DNA of 64,000 nt from Leptospira neocaledonica (GTDB lineage: Bacteria; Spirochaetota; Leptospiria; Leptospirales; Leptospiraceae): assembly GCF_002812205.1 (NCBI RefSeq), contig NZ_NPEA01000011.1:82808-146807 (forward strand), written 5' to 3'. The notes under the pieces were generated by a model. The model was given only the letters and a program-made list of their open reading frames with translations, ran no database searches and was not told the DNA's origin. Shown here one piece after another: positions 46,098-55,585 of the stretch. Numbering within the stretch: position 1 is the first letter of the stretch; every line of letters begins with the position of its first letter. The position numbers and the translations under genes are program-made.

Positions 46098-47276
46098 ATG
46101 AATCACCAGGAGATCCTACTCAAACTTTTAGAAGTCACAGAAAACTCCAAGGACAGTTTTCAGTTCCTGAAACTCTTCCGGTCCTTGGAGCCCGAAAAAT
46201 TTGCGGTCATTCATGCAAGTTCCGAGACTTTGACCGAGTCCGCGGAAGCATTCTTATACAATCTAAAATTATTACAAAAGTTACAACTATTCCCTGTAGT
46301 CGTTCTGGAGAAAGACGGAGTCTCTTACGCAAATCTATTCTATCGTTCCCCCGCTTCTAAGATCAGTTTGGAATCCATCAAAGACTCATTGGAAGAAGGA
46401 CAAGAACTTCCCGGTTCCAGAAACCTTCCGGCAAAATGGTTCAGAAATCCAAGCCAAGCATTAGAATCAGTTCTTTCATCTTTAAAAGAGAAAAAGATCC
46501 CGGTATTTGTAACAGACCAGGGCGGATCTGAAATTTATCCTTATCTTTCTAATTTATGCAAAGAACTTAGAACCAAAAAGTTAATCCTTCTTACAACAAG
46601 AAGCGGACTTCATAATTCCGTGGATAAAAAAATTTCGATCTTGGATTTCGAATCTTCTGAAACCTTACAAAAGGAAGATGAGTCCCTATTCAATGAATGC
46701 AAAAAGATTTTCGAATATACTGGAGATCCAAATCTTCAGATCGCTATCACTTCTGCTCCAGGTTTATTAAAAGAATTATTCACCATCAAAGGTAGTGGAA
46801 CTCTATTAAGAAAAAAGAATAGAATAGAATTCCATACTGATTTCCAAAATTTAGATCCTAAAAGACTAAATGGACTGATCGAAGATTCTTTCGGAAGAGA
46901 ATTAAAACAAGGGTTTTGGAATAAGGATTTTTCAGGTATCGTCCTCGAATCCGAATACAAAGGTTGCGCACTTCTACAAAACACTCCCTGGGGCACCTTT
47001 CTATCTAAATTTGCAGTGAATGAGATCGCAAGAGGAGAAGGTGTAGGAAGAGATATCTGGGATGAAATGTTAAAAAAGGCCCCAGTTCTTTTCTGGAGAG
47101 CGAGAGCAGAAAATACGATCTCCAAATGGTATACGAAAGAATGTAGCGGCCTCCAAAAAGAAGGCATCTGGATCTATTTTTGGATCGGATTACAAGAGAA
47201 AGAAATTCCTTCCGTCTGCGATTTTTTAAGAAACCTTCCTGAAGATTTGGAATCTAAAGAACGGATCGATTCCTGA
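46098..47276 (+). CDS. vertebrate-type N-acetylglutamate synthase-like protein (amino-acid-kinase plus DUF619 acetyltransferase)
   Basis: The 392-residue protein has an N-terminal amino-acid-kinase-like half ([11 protein letters not shown], then [20 protein letters not shown] and [12 protein letters not shown]). Its C-terminal NAT domain reads [37 protein letters not shown] and [15 protein letters not shown], which matches the DUF619 acetyltransferase of vertebrate-like NAGS. The usual kinase KVGG loop is replaced by HASSE, so the kinase half is probably not catalytic. It likely makes N-acetylglutamate for arginine synthesis; I do not assign argA with confidence. It overlaps the DCC-family gene by one base. 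Confidence 0.72.
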   Translation: MNHQEILLKLLEVTENSKDSFQFLKLFRSLEPEKFAVIHASSETLTESAEAFLYNLKLLQKLQLFPVVVLEKDGVSYANLFYRSPASKISLESIKDSLEEGQELPGSRNLPAKWFRNPSQALESVLSSLKEKKIPVFVTDQGGSEIYPYLSNLCKELRTKKLILLTTRSGLHNSVDKKISILDFESSETLQKEDESLFNECKKIFEYTGDPNLQIAITSAPGLLKELFTIKGSGTLLRKKNRIEFHTDFQNLDPKRLNGLIEDSFGRELKQGFWNKDFSGIVLESEYKGCALLQNTPWGTFLSKFAVNEIARGEGVGRDIWDEMLKKAPVLFWRARAENTISKWYTKECSGLQKEGIWIYFWIGLQEKEIPSVCDFLRNLPEDLESKERIDS

Positions 47277-47623
47277 TGGAAAAGAATATTTTTTTGTACG
47301 ACGGGGACTGTGGTTTTTGCTCCGGCCTTGCCAATCGTCTATCTGAATTGTCCTTAGATAAAACCGTAAAATTTATAAGTTTTAGAGACCTATCTTCTCA
47401 AAATTTAAAAGAAATTCATCCAAGCTTAGAAACTAACTTGGTAGCGGGTAACGTGCAGTTTATTTCGGGAAATATGAGATACCCCGGCTTTTTTGCGGTC
47501 CGAAAACTTTCTCACTCTTTAAAGGGTTGGAGATGGGCTTCTCCCCTTCTCTATCTGCCCTTAGTTCCGTTGCTCGGAATGATCTTTATGAGTTTATTAA
47601 AATCGATTCGATCTAAGGTTTAG
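47276..47623 (+). CDS. DCC-family (DUF393) thiol-disulfide oxidoreductase-like protein
   Basis: The 115-residue protein starts with the DCC signature [17 protein letters not shown], a DxDCxxC motif at the end of strand 1 of a thioredoxin-like fold, and ends with a hydrophobic segment ([21 protein letters not shown]). It may be membrane-associated. The function is not defined, and redox chemistry is inferred from the CxxC pair. It is translationally coupled to the NAGS-like gene. Confidence 0.85.
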   Translation: MEKNIFLYDGDCGFCSGLANRLSELSLDKTVKFISFRDLSSQNLKEIHPSLETNLVAGNVQFISGNMRYPGFFAVRKLSHSLKGWRWASPLLYLPLVPLLGMIFMSLLKSIRSKV

Positions 47624-48300
47624 TGAGAAGAGACCTGGGATTTTACCTTCTTTAGACCTTCATAAAATACTAAACGTGCATCCAAGGCGAGTTTAGATCC
47701 TTCTCTTACTTTTTGCATTTTTTCAGGATCTGTCGCCACGGATTCTATAAGCCTAAATAATTTTTCCGAATGAGATTCGTCTGCCTCCAGATTCACTTGG
47801 AAAAATTTTCCTTCCGGAAGGGTCATTCTGGATTTTAGATCCGAATAAGACTTATACATTCTGGAATATTCCAATTTTAGAAGATATTCATTTGCAGGTC
47901 CGAGTGCGCCTAATGCGGAATAAAAATCGGTAGTAGTAATTTTTTTCATCAGATCCAGATAGGCTCCCGTTTCAGGAAGTATATCTTCTCCAGTTACAGT
48001 TTCTCCCATCTCGGAAAGAAATTTTCTAAGGATAGAAACATGTGAGTCTTCTTCTTTTCCTTCTCCCAATTCTTCCCAGATATTTTCCACAAGTATGATC
48101 TTAGAAGGTACAAAATTTGTAAGAGCTGCAGTATTTAAGAACCAGTTCACAAATTCCACGGACACAAAATATTCCTGTTTCAACCAAAGAAGAAGGTCCG
48201 ATTTTTCCATCCTTTCTTCTTTTTCTTCCAACCATAGATTTGCGGTCAATACAGGATGGTATTTAACCTGGTCTATCAATTCCTCTCGAAACGTTTTCAT
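47620..48300 (-). CDS. heme-oxygenase-like diiron oxidase (HDO/CADD-type) family protein
   Basis: The 226-residue all-helical protein has the HDO pattern: [11 protein letters not shown] followed by E80 to H87 in ligand spacing, E144 in [12 protein letters not shown], and the C-terminal [12 protein letters not shown] (residues 166-177). The canonical last helix is H-x3-D-x2-H, but here the first His is Asn170, with D174 and H177 retained, so metal binding may be altered. Relatives (CADD, BesC, UndA) do oxidative chemistry on amino acids or fatty acids with O2. It overlaps the ATP-grasp gene by 4 bases, so the two are translationally coupled, and it is the last gene of the cassette. Confidence 0.75.
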   Translation of the reverse strand: MKTFREELIDQVKYHPVLTANLWLEEKEERMEKSDLLLWLKQEYFVSVEFVNWFLNTAALTNFVPSKIILVENIWEELGEGKEEDSHVSILRKFLSEMGETVTGEDILPETGAYLDLMKKITTTDFYSALGALGPANEYLLKLEYSRMYKSYSDLKSRMTLPEGKFFQVNLEADESHSEKLFRLIESVATDPEKMQKVREGSKLALDARLVFYEGLKKVKSQVSSH

Positions 48301-49415
48301 CCGTCGATCCCGCTCGTTTGTTTTTCTATTTTCAGCTTGGAATACTGAAATCTTTCCGTTAAAAATTCTTCTCTCGCGATCTCCAATAATTCTCTCATCA
48401 GATCGGAATAGGTCCCGAAACTTTGGGAATAACAGATCGGAAAACTGCTATAATAAGAAGATAAACCCGGAGTTAGGTTCCATTCCAAAAACATCGGTTT
48501 TCCTTCCGAATCTGCTTTCCAATCCAAACGGACCGCTCCGGAAGTTTTGAGTAATTTACATAATTCTAATGAATTCTTTTGGATATACTCGGATCTTTCT
48601 TTGTCCAGATCGAAATATAATTTTTCAGGCATACTCAGTTTTGTTTTAGTAATTTCCCCGTATAATTTTTCTGGAGAATTTTCCAGACCTATCCTTGCGA
48701 CCTGGCTTGCCTTATATCCATAGGTGGGTGAACCGATTACTGCAAGTGTCCATTCTTCTCCCGGCAAATAAGATTCACAGATCCAGGAGGAGTATTCTTG
48801 GAATTTGGATTGGATAAATTGATGTAAAGCCGATTGATCAGAAATTAGGTTGTCTTCTCCCACTCCAAGGCTTGAACCTTCGAACCTGGGTTTGAAGAAT
48901 ACTGGGAATTCTGATTCTAAAGGAAGTCGAGCTCCCTTGAATACCGTGGAATCTGCGTTCAGCGGTAAATTCCGGGTCGTATTTGTAGTCACTTCGACAG
49001 AATCTTTCTCACAAATCGTCCAGGGACTGGTAGGAACACCTGCAGACACACAAAACAATTTAGAAAGATGTTTGTCCAAACTCAAATTCTGAGCGTAAGA
49101 GTCAGACCCAGTATGCGGAAACCCGGAATATTCAGCGATTGCAGGAAGTAAGGCTTCTCTGTTTCGCGAGCGAAAACCTTCTACCAAATGAAATAGAACA
49201 GGTCGATCCCCAGGTTCCAAACTAGAATAGTCTGATAGTTTTTGTAGTAGCTTCGACGGAAATTCAATGATCTCCGCCTTCTCCCCTAGTTCCTCCAGAC
49301 AATGTTTGATTTCCTGAACAGAATTTTGATCTTCCCATTCTTGGGTATCCTTTGGATCCAAGTTTGGATTTTGGATATCTGCTATAATTAAAACGGAAGG
49401 AGAATCTGAATTCAT
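48297..49415 (-). CDS. D-alanine-D-alanine ligase-like ATP-grasp protein
   Basis: The 372-residue protein has the ATP-grasp fold of the Ddl family: [15 protein letters not shown] (the flexible loop), [15 protein letters not shown], and [21 protein letters not shown] with metal-binding acidic residues, followed by [12 protein letters not shown]. The N-terminal part departs from Ddl. It likely joins a carboxylate to an amine using ATP, but the amino-acid specificity is not the usual D-Ala. The gene is sandwiched between the KamA-like and HDO-like genes, each with a 4-base overlap, so a joint pathway is implied. Confidence 0.8.
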   Translation of the reverse strand: MNSDSPSVLIIADIQNPNLDPKDTQEWEDQNSVQEIKHCLEELGEKAEIIEFPSKLLQKLSDYSSLEPGDRPVLFHLVEGFRSRNREALLPAIAEYSGFPHTGSDSYAQNLSLDKHLSKLFCVSAGVPTSPWTICEKDSVEVTTNTTRNLPLNADSTVFKGARLPLESEFPVFFKPRFEGSSLGVGEDNLISDQSALHQFIQSKFQEYSSWICESYLPGEEWTLAVIGSPTYGYKASQVARIGLENSPEKLYGEITKTKLSMPEKLYFDLDKERSEYIQKNSLELCKLLKTSGAVRLDWKADSEGKPMFLEWNLTPGLSSYYSSFPICYSQSFGTYSDLMRELLEIAREEFLTERFQYSKLKIEKQTSGIDG

Positions 49416-50704
49416 TTTCCGGATTCTCCTAAGGGACCAAGGCCCTTGAATGCTGAATAGGAATTCTGTAGTAGCTTCGACCAGGTTTCCTCGCTAACCT
49501 CAGGATAAAACTCCTCGTAATCACTGTCCACAGGTTCCGGACTTAAATGGTAAGTTCCTCGAACCGCAGATCGGAACACATGATTGCGAGAAGGTTTATG
49601 AAATCCAAGATACCAATTCGGCCCCAGACTTACCTTTCCACCACCACCAGGAAGATCGTTCACAAACTGCGGAATTCCCATGCCGGCAACTTTTCCGCGC
49701 ATATATTCAATAATTTGAATACCTTTTGCAAGAGGAGTTCTAAAACCGCGAGAACCAGGGATCAATTCCGGATCATACATATAATATGCTCTGATCCTAA
49801 GTTCCAAAAGTTTTCGATGGAGCCTAAGCATTGTTTCCCCATCATCATTAATCCCTTTTAGGATCACAGATTGATTTCCTATACTTACTCCTGCCTTTAG
49901 GAGTTTGAGGATAGCCTCTTTGGCCTCGGGAGTACATTCTTTTTCATGATTGAATTGAGTATTACAAAAAATAGATAAACGATCTGTATTACGGGATTCT
50001 ATAATTTTACATAGATCAGAAGTAATCCTCATAGGAAGAGTGACTGGATTTCTCGTACCTAATCTGCAAATTTTTACATGAGGGATTTTTTCTAAATTTT
50101 CCAAAATCCAATCTATCTTGGAATCGGAAAGATTAAGAGGATCTCCTCCTGAGATCACAACATCCGAAATTTCAGGATGATTGCGAATATAATCAAAACA
50201 TAATTCCAAATCCGCAGTTTCCATTCTTTCAGAAGAATCGGAAACCTTTCTTCCCCGCATACAATGCCTGCAATACACTGAACATTCATGATTCGAAAAA
50301 AGTAATACTCTATCCGGATACATATGAGTGAGACCCTTGACAGGAGAAAGGTCTTCTTCATGCAAAGGATCTAATGTTTCTTCCGGAGAGAAGAAGGATT
50401 CTTCCTTTCTTGGGACAATCATCTTTCGGATAGGACAATTCGGGTCTTCCGGATCAGAGAGAGAAAGATAATAAGGAGTGGTTCCTACATTCAGTCGGAT
50501 GGTTTCTTGGATTCCGATCTTTTCGGATTCGGTTAAATGAAAATATTTAGGAAGATCTTCTGCTCGTACCCTTTTTTGGAGTTGGGCCTTATAATCCGTC
50601 CAGACGAAAGAAGAATATAAACTCTTTCTAGAATCTGCAGGTGACTCTAGATCCGCTATTCCCCGGTTTTTCCCCAATCTCTCCATCCGGAACTCTTTTC
50701 CCAT
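49412..50704 (-). CDS. KamA-family radical SAM lysine 2,3-aminomutase-like enzyme
   Basis: The 430-residue protein has the radical SAM motif C141-x3-C145-x2-C148 ([11 protein letters not shown]), the PLP-binding lysine K357 in NDLPGGGGK, and two aspartates D311 and D350 whose spacing to each other and to the lysine matches the substrate-binding pair D293/D330 of clostridial lysine 2,3-aminomutase. This suggests a basic amino-acid substrate and beta-lysine production. It also has the typical SGGDPL motif. KamA proteins supply beta-lysine for degradation, osmolytes or natural products. It is the first gene of a three-gene coupled set with the ATP-grasp and HDO genes and divergent from the HAD gene. 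Confidence 0.85.
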   Translation of the reverse strand: MGKEFRMERLGKNRGIADLESPADSRKSLYSSFVWTDYKAQLQKRVRAEDLPKYFHLTESEKIGIQETIRLNVGTTPYYLSLSDPEDPNCPIRKMIVPRKEESFFSPEETLDPLHEEDLSPVKGLTHMYPDRVLLFSNHECSVYCRHCMRGRKVSDSSERMETADLELCFDYIRNHPEISDVVISGGDPLNLSDSKIDWILENLEKIPHVKICRLGTRNPVTLPMRITSDLCKIIESRNTDRLSIFCNTQFNHEKECTPEAKEAILKLLKAGVSIGNQSVILKGINDDGETMLRLHRKLLELRIRAYYMYDPELIPGSRGFRTPLAKGIQIIEYMRGKVAGMGIPQFVNDLPGGGGKVSLGPNWYLGFHKPSRNHVFRSAVRGTYHLSPEPVDSDYEEFYPEVSEETWSKLLQNSYSAFKGLGPLGESGK

Positions 50705-50784
50705 CCTTATGCCAGCGCAGGGAAAATCAAGCGAAGGAAAAAAGGAATGCCTCGAATTCCAGGACCAAAACTATTGTCTTGCTA

Positions 50785-51456
50785 ATGGATTGGAATCCCA
50801 AACGGGTCCGCGCACTTGCCTTCGACGTGGACGGAACCCTATTTTCTTCTGAAGGAATCATTTTAGAAACCTATGCGGAAGCAATCCGCAGATTTTCGAC
50901 CAACTCTCAGATCCCGATCGAGGTCCCTGACAGAGAAAGGATCATGCTGGAGATCGGAAAACCGGTCAAAACCATCTTTTTGAACCTGGTCCCCCAACTT
51001 AAAGAATCCGAAAGAGACCAGATCTCCGACTCGGTCCTGGAACTTTTGCTGTCTAAGATCCGACAAGGAGAAGGCGAATTCTACCCTAAGGTCAAAGAGA
51101 CCGTTACTTCTTTAAAAAATAAAGGATACCTTATCTTAGCCGCTTCTAATGGCAGAAGGCCCTATGTCGAAACCATCCTGGAAGTTTCCGGTATCCTTCC
51201 CCTATTCGACCCAATCCTGGTCTTGGACAACGACACGATCAAAACCAAGCCGGATATAGTCGCAAAGTATATCAGGGATTATTCTTTTTCTCCGGACGAA
51301 ATTTTGATGATCGGGGACAGAAGTTCCGACCACGAGGCTGCACGCAAAAACGGTAGTCCATTCGCATTCTGTGCCTATGGCCACGCGCCTGAGGGAGAAA
51401 TCCCGGATTGGGAACTGAGTCTGGCCCAATTGGAAGACCTGGATCGAATATTCTAA
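50785..51456 (+). CDS. HAD-family hydrolase, phosphoglycolate phosphatase-like
   Basis: The ATG at 50785 gives 223 residues. The four HAD motifs are present: [12 protein letters not shown], the Ser/Asn in [12 protein letters not shown], the lysine in IKTKPDIV and [14 protein letters not shown]. An all-helical cap of type C1 follows motif I. Such enzymes hydrolyse phosphomonoesters; the substrate is unknown. An upstream frame to 50641 runs into the divergent KamA gene and is rejected. Confidence 0.85.
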   Translation: MDWNPKRVRALAFDVDGTLFSSEGIILETYAEAIRRFSTNSQIPIEVPDRERIMLEIGKPVKTIFLNLVPQLKESERDQISDSVLELLLSKIRQGEGEFYPKVKETVTSLKNKGYLILAASNGRRPYVETILEVSGILPLFDPILVLDNDTIKTKPDIVAKYIRDYSFSPDEILMIGDRSSDHEAARKNGSPFAFCAYGHAPEGEIPDWELSLAQLEDLDRIF

Positions 51457-51513
51457 TCTATTTTCCTTGGAAAAAGTGAGAAGGCAGTTTCCGGATCGGC
51501 CGAAAATTGTATT

Positions 51514-52344
51514 GTGCCCGAATCGGATAAACTTAAATCGCTTCTTTATATTCTGACAGGGACACTATTCGTTCTAGTTTTATTGGATAAATCCATAGGG
51601 AATAAGAATACTTCTTCCCCCGGACAAGAATCCCCTTCTTTCTTTTCCAGATTTAATACCATCGGAAAAACAAATCCATTATCTCCTTCCTCCTCCGAGA
51701 ACAAAGGGAAACAAACCCATGAACAGGTAATGGACCAAGCAGAAGACGAAATTTTAACAGAGTTAATGCAAAATGGAGAAGGTTCTTCGGAAGAAGTTTC
51801 CTCCGATTCAAACGATCCGGAAGAAATGTTTATCCCAATCGTGGAAATGCCTAAACCGGAAATGGCCTCCGGCCCTTCTCCCAAAGTACGCCTGGATCAT
51901 TCTCCAGGAGAGATCAAACTTTACTTTCTGAAATTTTATGGAAGAGGAAACAAAGTCCATTCCAGATTAGTTCAGCTGAAAAGAAAATTCGATCAAGGGG
52001 ATAAAATCCTGTTCATCATGAAGGAACTCACCAAGGGACCTTCTCCCGATGAAAAGACCCAAGGTGTTTTGAACGCACTTCCAAACAAAATGGAATACTC
52101 TAAAGAATACTCTGTGGAGAACGGAATACTAAAATTGTATTTGGGTCCTGACTTTGAAGCAGGTGCTGGTCCTGAACTTCTAAAAGATAGAGTAGATCAG
52201 ATCTGTTATAGCATTTTAGAAAACTCGGAATTGAGAGGGATCAGGCTGTTTATCAACGGAAAACAAGTTCGCTCTTTGGGTGGTGTGGGACTTCCTATCC
52301 CGGAAGTTCTGACTAAGAATCCAAGAAAGATCGCCACTCTTTAA
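51514..52344 (+). CDS. membrane-anchored GerMN-domain protein
   Basis: The 276-residue protein starts at GTG. It has an N-terminal helix (LLYILTGTLFVLVLLDKS), a long polar linker, and a C-terminal GerMN domain (residues about 130-265): EIKLYFLKFYGRGNKVHSRL, ILFIMKELTKGPSPDEKTQG and DRVDQICYSILENSELRGI. GerMN domains occur in envelope and sporulation proteins and are thought to bind or scaffold. The domain faces the periplasm. The function in spirochaetes is unknown. Confidence 0.78.
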   Translation: MPESDKLKSLLYILTGTLFVLVLLDKSIGNKNTSSPGQESPSFFSRFNTIGKTNPLSPSSSENKGKQTHEQVMDQAEDEILTELMQNGEGSSEEVSSDSNDPEEMFIPIVEMPKPEMASGPSPKVRLDHSPGEIKLYFLKFYGRGNKVHSRLVQLKRKFDQGDKILFIMKELTKGPSPDEKTQGVLNALPNKMEYSKEYSVENGILKLYLGPDFEAGAGPELLKDRVDQICYSILENSELRGIRLFINGKQVRSLGGVGLPIPEVLTKNPRKIATL

Positions 52345-52484
52345 AACATATCCACAAAGGGATAAGCTCCTTTGGATTTCCAATCTTCTGACAAAGTCGA
52401 CACAAACTTTTGGCTGGATTTTTTTTGACTTAGTTCGATTCTTTCTTGCCCCGAGACACGTTATGCGCGAACCGTGGTCTTATT

Positions 52485-52513
52485 ATGGAGGTTTTTCCCA
52501 AAAAACCTTCCAT
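52485..52513 (+). promoter_or_regulatory. hairpin in the leader of the diguanylate cyclase gene
   Basis: A near-perfect stem with arms ATGGAGGTTTTT and AAAAAACCTTCCAT (one base bulge) and a three-base loop ends 17 bases before the diguanylate cyclase start. It could act in translational control or as a transcription-stop device; its AT-rich inner part and the lack of a T-run make a terminator less likely. Confidence 0.4.
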
Positions 52514-52529
52514 GCGGAAATGAAAACAT

Positions 52530-53780
52530 ATGTTCAAGTGGTTCCCAGGCATAGACCGAAGAATTCGCTTACTATCTAAGCGGATCTTCTTTAATCGATA
52601 TCCCCAAGGATTTTTAGAGACCAATTGGAGCGAAATTCGCCAATCCTTGGTGGCCCACTATTCTCTCTGTATCGTAATCAGTTTAATCACCTATTTCCTG
52701 CCTAATTCGCGGGACTTCGAAGATGAATCTCTACTTCTTCTTCAATCCAGCAGGATCACATTGATTGTTCTTTCCCTTGTGTTTTTATGGAGACATGCAC
52801 GTAAAAAAGATTGGGTCCCTAAAAAACTGGAGTTCTACAAGGTATGGACTTCTTCTACATTACTCATCTCATTCTTTCCCTTCTTGTATCTAGATAAGGT
52901 TCACTATGATGTTTATCTGCACCAGGCATCCGCAATCTTACTCAGTATGAACCTTCTTCTTTGGTTAACCACTACCACGGCGGTTGCCACAAACTTCGTG
53001 TTCTGTCTGATGTTCTTAGGTGTTTGCTATTTGGGAGATTCTCCTATTGAAGCCATAAAAGAAATTCCGATCCTTCTCACCTATCTTTTCGTAGGAACTT
53101 TCGGAAATGTGATTATGAACTATTGGAGAACGATGGACTACCGGGATAAAAGAAAATTATCCGGTGCTGTTCTCAGGTTGCAGGCAAAAAATCTACATAT
53201 CAGAATGATCTCCAACCTGGATGATCTTACCGATCTTTATAATCGCAGATACTTGATCGAACAATTCGATATCTTTAAGAAAAGAGCAAGACGGCATCAA
53301 TTTCAAATGGCTCTTGTGATCTTGGACTTAGATCATTTAAAAGAAATCAATGATAAGTACGGACATATGACCGGAGACGAGGCTCTCCAAACTCTTTCCG
53401 CAGTCATGAAATCTAGAGTCAGGTCCACCGATATTTGTGCTCGTATCGGAGGAGATGAGTTTTGTGTTCTTTTAGATTCAGTAGATCCAAAAAGTTTAAA
53501 AACTCTATGCGAGTCTTTACGTATGGGTGTGGAATCTCATTCACTTTCCGTTAGAGATACGAATGACAAGCCTGTGAATATCACAGTATCCATAGGCGCT
53601 GCCATTCTTTCCTATGATGAGGATTTTACTTTCGACGATTTATACCAATCCATAGACTCTGGATTATATAAATCCAAATCCGCCGGTAGGAACAGAGTAA
53701 CGATAGTAGAAGCGACTAAGCTGAATACTACGGTTGATCTTTCTGCTTCTTGGCCGGAGGAAGTTCGTATATATAAGTAA
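52530..53780 (+). CDS. membrane-bound diguanylate cyclase (GGDEF)
   Basis: The 416-residue protein has five or six membrane helices in its first 215 residues (no recognised sensor) and a GGDEF domain with DDLTDLYNRRYLIEQF, LDLDHLKEINDKYGHMTGDEAL and the active RIGGDEFCVLLD. An RxxD inhibitory site (RSTD) lies five residues before GGDEF, so product inhibition by c-di-GMP is expected. The enzyme makes c-di-GMP from GTP. It overlaps the 3' end of the lipoprotein gene on the opposite strand. Confidence 0.9.
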   Translation: MFKWFPGIDRRIRLLSKRIFFNRYPQGFLETNWSEIRQSLVAHYSLCIVISLITYFLPNSRDFEDESLLLLQSSRITLIVLSLVFLWRHARKKDWVPKKLEFYKVWTSSTLLISFFPFLYLDKVHYDVYLHQASAILLSMNLLLWLTTTTAVATNFVFCLMFLGVCYLGDSPIEAIKEIPILLTYLFVGTFGNVIMNYWRTMDYRDKRKLSGAVLRLQAKNLHIRMISNLDDLTDLYNRRYLIEQFDIFKKRARRHQFQMALVILDLDHLKEINDKYGHMTGDEALQTLSAVMKSRVRSTDICARIGGDEFCVLLDSVDPKSLKTLCESLRMGVESHSLSVRDTNDKPVNITVSIGAAILSYDEDFTFDDLYQSIDSGLYKSKSAGRNRVTIVEATKLNTTVDLSASWPEEVRIYK

Positions 53781-54126
53781 GTTCGCAGTATTCTCCATCG
53801 CCAAAATACTTTTGTTCTTTTTGTTCCAAGAAGAATTGTCTATGCTTTTGGTCCGCTTCCAACTCATCTAATCTTTGGGTTACTTGTAGTTTTGCGGCTT
53901 CGCAGGAAGTTTTTTTCATTTTGAAAAGATCCTGCTCTTCTACGGAAGGAACGGAGGCTCTTCCAATTGCCACGAATTGGTATTTATGAGGACCTAAGGT
54001 TTTGACACTGACTCCGGTATCCATATGGATGCGATCCCGAGTAGAATCCAAACAATTCGATACAAAGAATAGAAATCCACAGATCGCGGATAACTGCAGT
54101 ATTTTAGAGCTCAAAGATTTTTTCAT
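53728..54126 (-). CDS. putative lipoprotein, unknown function
   Basis: The 132-residue protein has a signal sequence ending in a cysteine (GFLFFVSNCLDS), a plausible spirochaete lipobox, then a mature region with SCEAAKLQVTQRLDELEADQ and EYCELTYIYELPPAK. Three cysteines (lipobox, two in the mature part) are present. I do not recognise the family. Its 3' end overlaps the convergent diguanylate cyclase gene by 53 bases, leaving some doubt about its extent. Confidence 0.65.
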   Translation of the reverse strand: MKKSLSSKILQLSAICGFLFFVSNCLDSTRDRIHMDTGVSVKTLGPHKYQFVAIGRASVPSVEEQDLFKMKKTSCEAAKLQVTQRLDELEADQKHRQFFLEQKEQKYFGDGEYCELTYIYELPPAKKQKDQP

Positions 54127-54219
54127 TCTTCCCCCGTTCGAATCTATCTATTTAGGAAAGTTAACGGACTTAAGTCACTTGGATTTTTGGAAAAAAATTA
54201 TAATTTTACAGGAAAAAGA

Positions 54220-55320
54220 TCAAACCGCGGAAAGTTCTCTTCCTTCGTATCTTTCATAATTATAAAGAAGGTCTCTTCTTTTAGGAGTAAACCCACCTTC
54301 TTTCAAGAACTTAACTGCTTCTTTTTCGGTTTTCAATCCGAAGGAACGTAGCACATTCTCCTCGATCACCACGGAAGAAATATCATCCGCACCGCTGGTG
54401 AGAGCCAACTGCCCTACACCTTTTCCGAGCACCATCACAGAAGTTTCAATATGTTTAATATTGTCTAAGAAGATCCTGCAGATCCCGAGAACTTTCAGAT
54501 ATTCTTGTGTAGAAACTGCTCTTACTTTAAATCTTTTGGTCTGAGGTTGGAATGTCCAAGGAATGAAAGAAAGAAATCCTCCTGTCCTATCTTGGAGATT
54601 TCGGACCACTGTAAGATGTTCAATCACTTCTTCTTTGGTTTCTTCGGAACCGAAAACAATATTTGCACTTCCTGGGAGCCCTGCCTCATGACAGGTTTCC
54701 ATAGCACGAACCCATTCTTCAGTAGTTGCTTTTTTAGGAGAGATGATGTTTCTCATTCTGTCCGTTAAAATTTCTGCACCCGCTCCAGGAACTGAATCCA
54801 AACCGACTGATTTCAGGATTTGTAAAACTTCGAATAAAGATTTGCCTGTGATTTTTTCTAAATTGATAATTTCTACGGGAGAGAATGCACGTATATGCAT
54901 GTCAGGATATTTGGATTTTACGGTAGAGATCACATCCAGATAATAATCGAAAGGAAGATCCGGATACACTCCACCTTGTAAAAACATTTGGTCCGCTCCT
55001 TCCGAAACGGCATAATCCATTTTTTCTAATATTTCTTCTTTGGAAAGAACGTACCCTTTTCCATTTCCGATCTCGTCCATGAAGGAACAAAAATTACATT
55101 CTACATTGCAATAGTTCGTATAGTTCACTACTCGGAACATCGTATAGCTGGCAGTTGTGCTTGGCAGAACTCTCTCTTTCAAGGTTCTAGCAGTTGCCAT
55201 AATTTTAAGATGGTCTCCAGATTCGTATAACTCCAATGCCTCCGCGGGAGAAATACGTTCTCCGTCTAAGGCTTTTTCTAATATGGAATCAGTGGAATGG
55301 TTTGGGAATATTCGGCTCAT
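54220..55320 (-). CDS. mqnC: MqnC, cyclic dehypoxanthinyl futalosine synthase
   Basis: The 366-residue radical SAM enzyme has the cluster motif C-x3-C-x2-C in [12 protein letters not shown] and the MqnC hallmarks [46 protein letters not shown] and [11 protein letters not shown]. The WTFQP element distinguishes it from MqnE. MqnC closes the ring of dehypoxanthinyl futalosine in the futalosine route to menaquinone. The other mqn genes are not in the window. Confidence 0.9.
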   Translation of the reverse strand: MSRIFPNHSTDSILEKALDGERISPAEALELYESGDHLKIMATARTLKERVLPSTTASYTMFRVVNYTNYCNVECNFCSFMDEIGNGKGYVLSKEEILEKMDYAVSEGADQMFLQGGVYPDLPFDYYLDVISTVKSKYPDMHIRAFSPVEIINLEKITGKSLFEVLQILKSVGLDSVPGAGAEILTDRMRNIISPKKATTEEWVRAMETCHEAGLPGSANIVFGSEETKEEVIEHLTVVRNLQDRTGGFLSFIPWTFQPQTKRFKVRAVSTQEYLKVLGICRIFLDNIKHIETSVMVLGKGVGQLALTSGADDISSVVIEENVLRSFGLKTEKEAVKFLKEGGFTPKRRDLLYNYERYEGRELSAV

Positions 55321-55474
55321 CTGGATGGAAAGTTTTCTTCCTTAACTTCTTCAAAGTTTTCTATTTCTTCAAAAATGCACGTCCTTTTTAAATTGCATTC
55401 TCATTTATTGCGATTGAGTCGCAGTTAAATATGTACACGATTTAATAGAATTAGGGACCGACTTTAAATCTATA

Positions 55475-55490
55475 TGTAGGAACTCCTACA
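55475..55490. repeat. perfect short palindrome TGTAGGAACTCCTACA
   Basis: This 16-base inverted repeat (7-base arms around AC) lies in the 265-base gap between mqnC and the EtfD-like gene. It is related to the palindromes at 34535 and 39043. Confidence 0.6.
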
Positions 55491-55585
55491 ATGAGTCTAA
55501 GTATCTTTTTTCCTGGACAGGGCGCTTCCCCGTCATTAGGCTGCTATGAAAGACCATCCAAATACAAAGGGTAACCTGAAAAACT

